From a bacterium BRH_c32 (GTDB lineage: Bacteria; Bacteroidota; Ignavibacteria; Ignavibacteriales; Melioribacteraceae), in NCBI GenBank assembly GCA_001516025.1, contig LOEU01000042.1, forward strand, positions 1 to 52,367: 52,367 bases of DNA, written 5' to 3'. The position numbers were made by a program, and so were the translations under genes. Position 1 is the first letter of the stretch, and every line of letters begins with the position of its first letter. Positions 51,285-52,367 of the stretch are shown in pieces. The notes beneath the pieces were generated by a model. It saw only the letters and a list, made by a program, of their open reading frames with translations. It was not told where the DNA came from and searched no databases.

Positions 51285-52238
51285 ATGGCAACTTATTATA
51301 GGAAACTCAGAAAAGGTAATAGATTCTACTATAAGTTTGATTTCAATAGTAAGACCTATTACTCAAAATGTATTTACCACAGCAAGAGGGAAGCGCAACA
51401 AGCCGAAAGAGAAAAATATAATTACCTAGACGAGGAAAAAAGATTCGGTAAGCAGGACAAACCTTTATTACTCTGTTCGGTAATTGACGACCGGTTAAAA
51501 TATCTGTCCGTCAAATACAGCGAGAAGCATAAACAAGATAGTGAATATCACCTTAATCGTTTTGCAGACTTTATCGGAAATCAGGAAATTAGAGAAATCA
51601 CAAGAAAGGAGATTGAAGATTTCTTATTAGACTATTCCGAAAAACTGAAGAGAAATGAGGTTGATAATTATCAGGTAAACTCAGCCCTCAAGAATATCAA
51701 ATCATTATTCAACTATATTATAGACAGCTATGACTTGGTAATCAGAAACCCGGCCAGAAAGATCAAACCTTATTCGGTAAAAAAAATGTTGAAATATATT
51801 CCACCGGATAGCGAGATAAATAAAGTAAGAGAATATTTTAATCCACGCCAAAAACTTTTATTTGATTTTGTCTTAGCGTCAGGCTGTCGAATTAATGAAG
51901 CGTTAAACTTGTCCTTTGAGGATATCACTGAAAGCTATCTAATACTCTATACCAGGAAGTCAAAAAATAGCGACAGAGTTCCTAGAAAGGTAGAGATACC
52001 AGATTGTATAAAAGGATTGACCGGCAAGGGAAGAGTATTCCCGGAATGGAATGACACTCCCAAATTTTTGGATAAAACATTGCGGGAAAATAAAATGAAA
52101 GTTTGGGGTTGGCACTCTCTGAGGCATAGATACGCAAGCCTGCTGTCAAAGAAAAATACCCCTCTTTTTGAGATAATGATAAAGCTAGGACATAGCCAGT
52201 TAAAGACTACTCAGTTATACCTTCAAATGCTGTCTTAG
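51285..52238 (+). CDS. int: tyrosine recombinase (integrase)
   Basis: A 317-residue site-specific recombinase. The N-terminal part (about 1-60) is a basic arm-type DNA-binding region, followed by a SAM-like core-binding domain (65-160) and a catalytic domain with Arg 202 (SGCRINEA), the Lys of the beta turn (TRKSKNSDR near 226), His 277 and Arg 280 (HSLRH), His 303 (LGHS) and the nucleophile Tyr 312. TAGGAGATTTAACA precedes the start. It ends 86 bp before the tRNA-Asp 3' end, the classic position for integration into that tRNA. Confidence 0.93.
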   Translation: MATYYRKLRKGNRFYYKFDFNSKTYYSKCIYHSKREAQQAEREKYNYLDEEKRFGKQDKPLLLCSVIDDRLKYLSVKYSEKHKQDSEYHLNRFADFIGNQEIREITRKEIEDFLLDYSEKLKRNEVDNYQVNSALKNIKSLFNYIIDSYDLVIRNPARKIKPYSVKKMLKYIPPDSEINKVREYFNPRQKLLFDFVLASGCRINEALNLSFEDITESYLILYTRKSKNSDRVPRKVEIPDCIKGLTGKGRVFPEWNDTPKFLDKTLRENKMKVWGWHSLRHRYASLLSKKNTPLFEIMIKLGHSQLKTTQLYLQMLS

Positions 52239-52283
52239 AAATCGTAGCCAAATCGTAGCGAAGAAAAAACCATTTAAAAACAC

Positions 52284-52316
52284 AAAAGCCTGTAAGTGAT
52301 TATCTTACAGGCTTTT
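52284..52316. terminator. bidirectional Rho-independent terminator
   Basis: A perfect 13-bp stem (52284-52296 with 52304-52316) with a 7-nt loop and A/T runs on both outer sides. It can end both integrase transcripts on the + strand and tRNA-Asp transcripts on the - strand. Confidence 0.85.
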
Positions 52317-52324
52317 ATCTTTTG

Positions 52325-52367
52325 CGGGGCCGACGAGACTCGAACTCGCGACCTCCTGCGTGACAGG
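52325..52367 (-). tRNA. tRNA-Asp (GTC), 3' part, cut by window end
   Basis: Read on the - strand: the anticodon loop CTGTCAC with anticodon GTC and the 3' side of its stem (GCAGG), a T arm GCGAG-TTCGAGT-CTCGT, acceptor CGGCCCC and discriminator G as expected for Asp. The CCA end is not encoded (CAA follows). The 5' half lies outside the window. The adjacent integrase suggests that this 3' end is the attachment core. Confidence 0.85.

Noticed and set aside
1..52367. CRISPR array
   Set aside because: No regularly spaced direct repeats of 20-50 bp were seen. The only tandem repeats are coding ones at 6.7-7.1 kb and 37.2-37.35 kb.

Overview
This window looks like chromosome of an Ignavibacteria/Bacteroidota-type bacterium. 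Two secreted proteins end in a type IX secretion sorting domain of the NYPNPFNP type, the DNA is AT-rich, and many genes lack a Shine-Dalgarno sequence. No 16S rRNA gene is present, so the assignment rests on protein style.

Region 1 (1-6570, + strand) holds a cytochrome c maturation set: ccmF flanked by two CcmE-like OB-fold proteins and by two copies of a small protein resembling a decayed histidine-kinase ATPase domain. A Zn/Cd/Pb-type P1B ATPase ends the row. The arrangement looks like an old segmental duplication with a recently homogenised tract.

Region 2 (6.7-23.2 kb, - strand) is a copper/silver handling locus: a secreted repeat protein, a T9SS-tailed multicopper oxidase, a T9SS-tailed Met-rich protein, a DUF2231-like membrane protein, an outer-membrane beta-barrel protein, a Met/His-rich periplasmic protein, a CcmH-like Cys-rich protein, a heavy-metal-binding-domain protein, a CusCBA-type RND efflux pump with a 44-residue membrane protein coupled to cusA, and a histidine kinase with an NtrC-type regulator.

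Region 3 (about 23.3-35.7 kb, + strand) is the backbone of an integrated mobile element: two replication-relaxation-like proteins, ArdC-like antirestriction, a RadC-like JAMM protein, an ERF annealing protein, an SSB-like tail protein, many small orphan genes, a tightly overlapped membrane/zinc-ribbon, coiled-coil and VirD4-like ATPase module, and a primase-like protein. It is interspersed with strongly structured intergenic DNA, including two hairpins of one family and a ~220-nt structured RNA candidate with its own promoter and terminator. No VirB4-like protein or classical relaxase is visible.

Region 4 (36-49.3 kb, + strand) is a defence island: an AlbA_2/Schlafen-like ATP-binding protein, a type III restriction-modification pair (mod/res), a Septu-like ATPase plus HNH pair, and a Gabija pair (gajA/gajB). 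Decayed coding remnants lie around and between them.

Region 5 (50.1-52.4 kb) is the integration end: small genes, a divergent excisionase-like protein, a tyrosine integrase, a strong terminator and the 3' part of tRNA-Asp(GTC), the probable attachment site. The other att site was not found, so the left boundary is uncertain. It may lie near 23.3 kb, or the metal genes may be cargo of a larger element.
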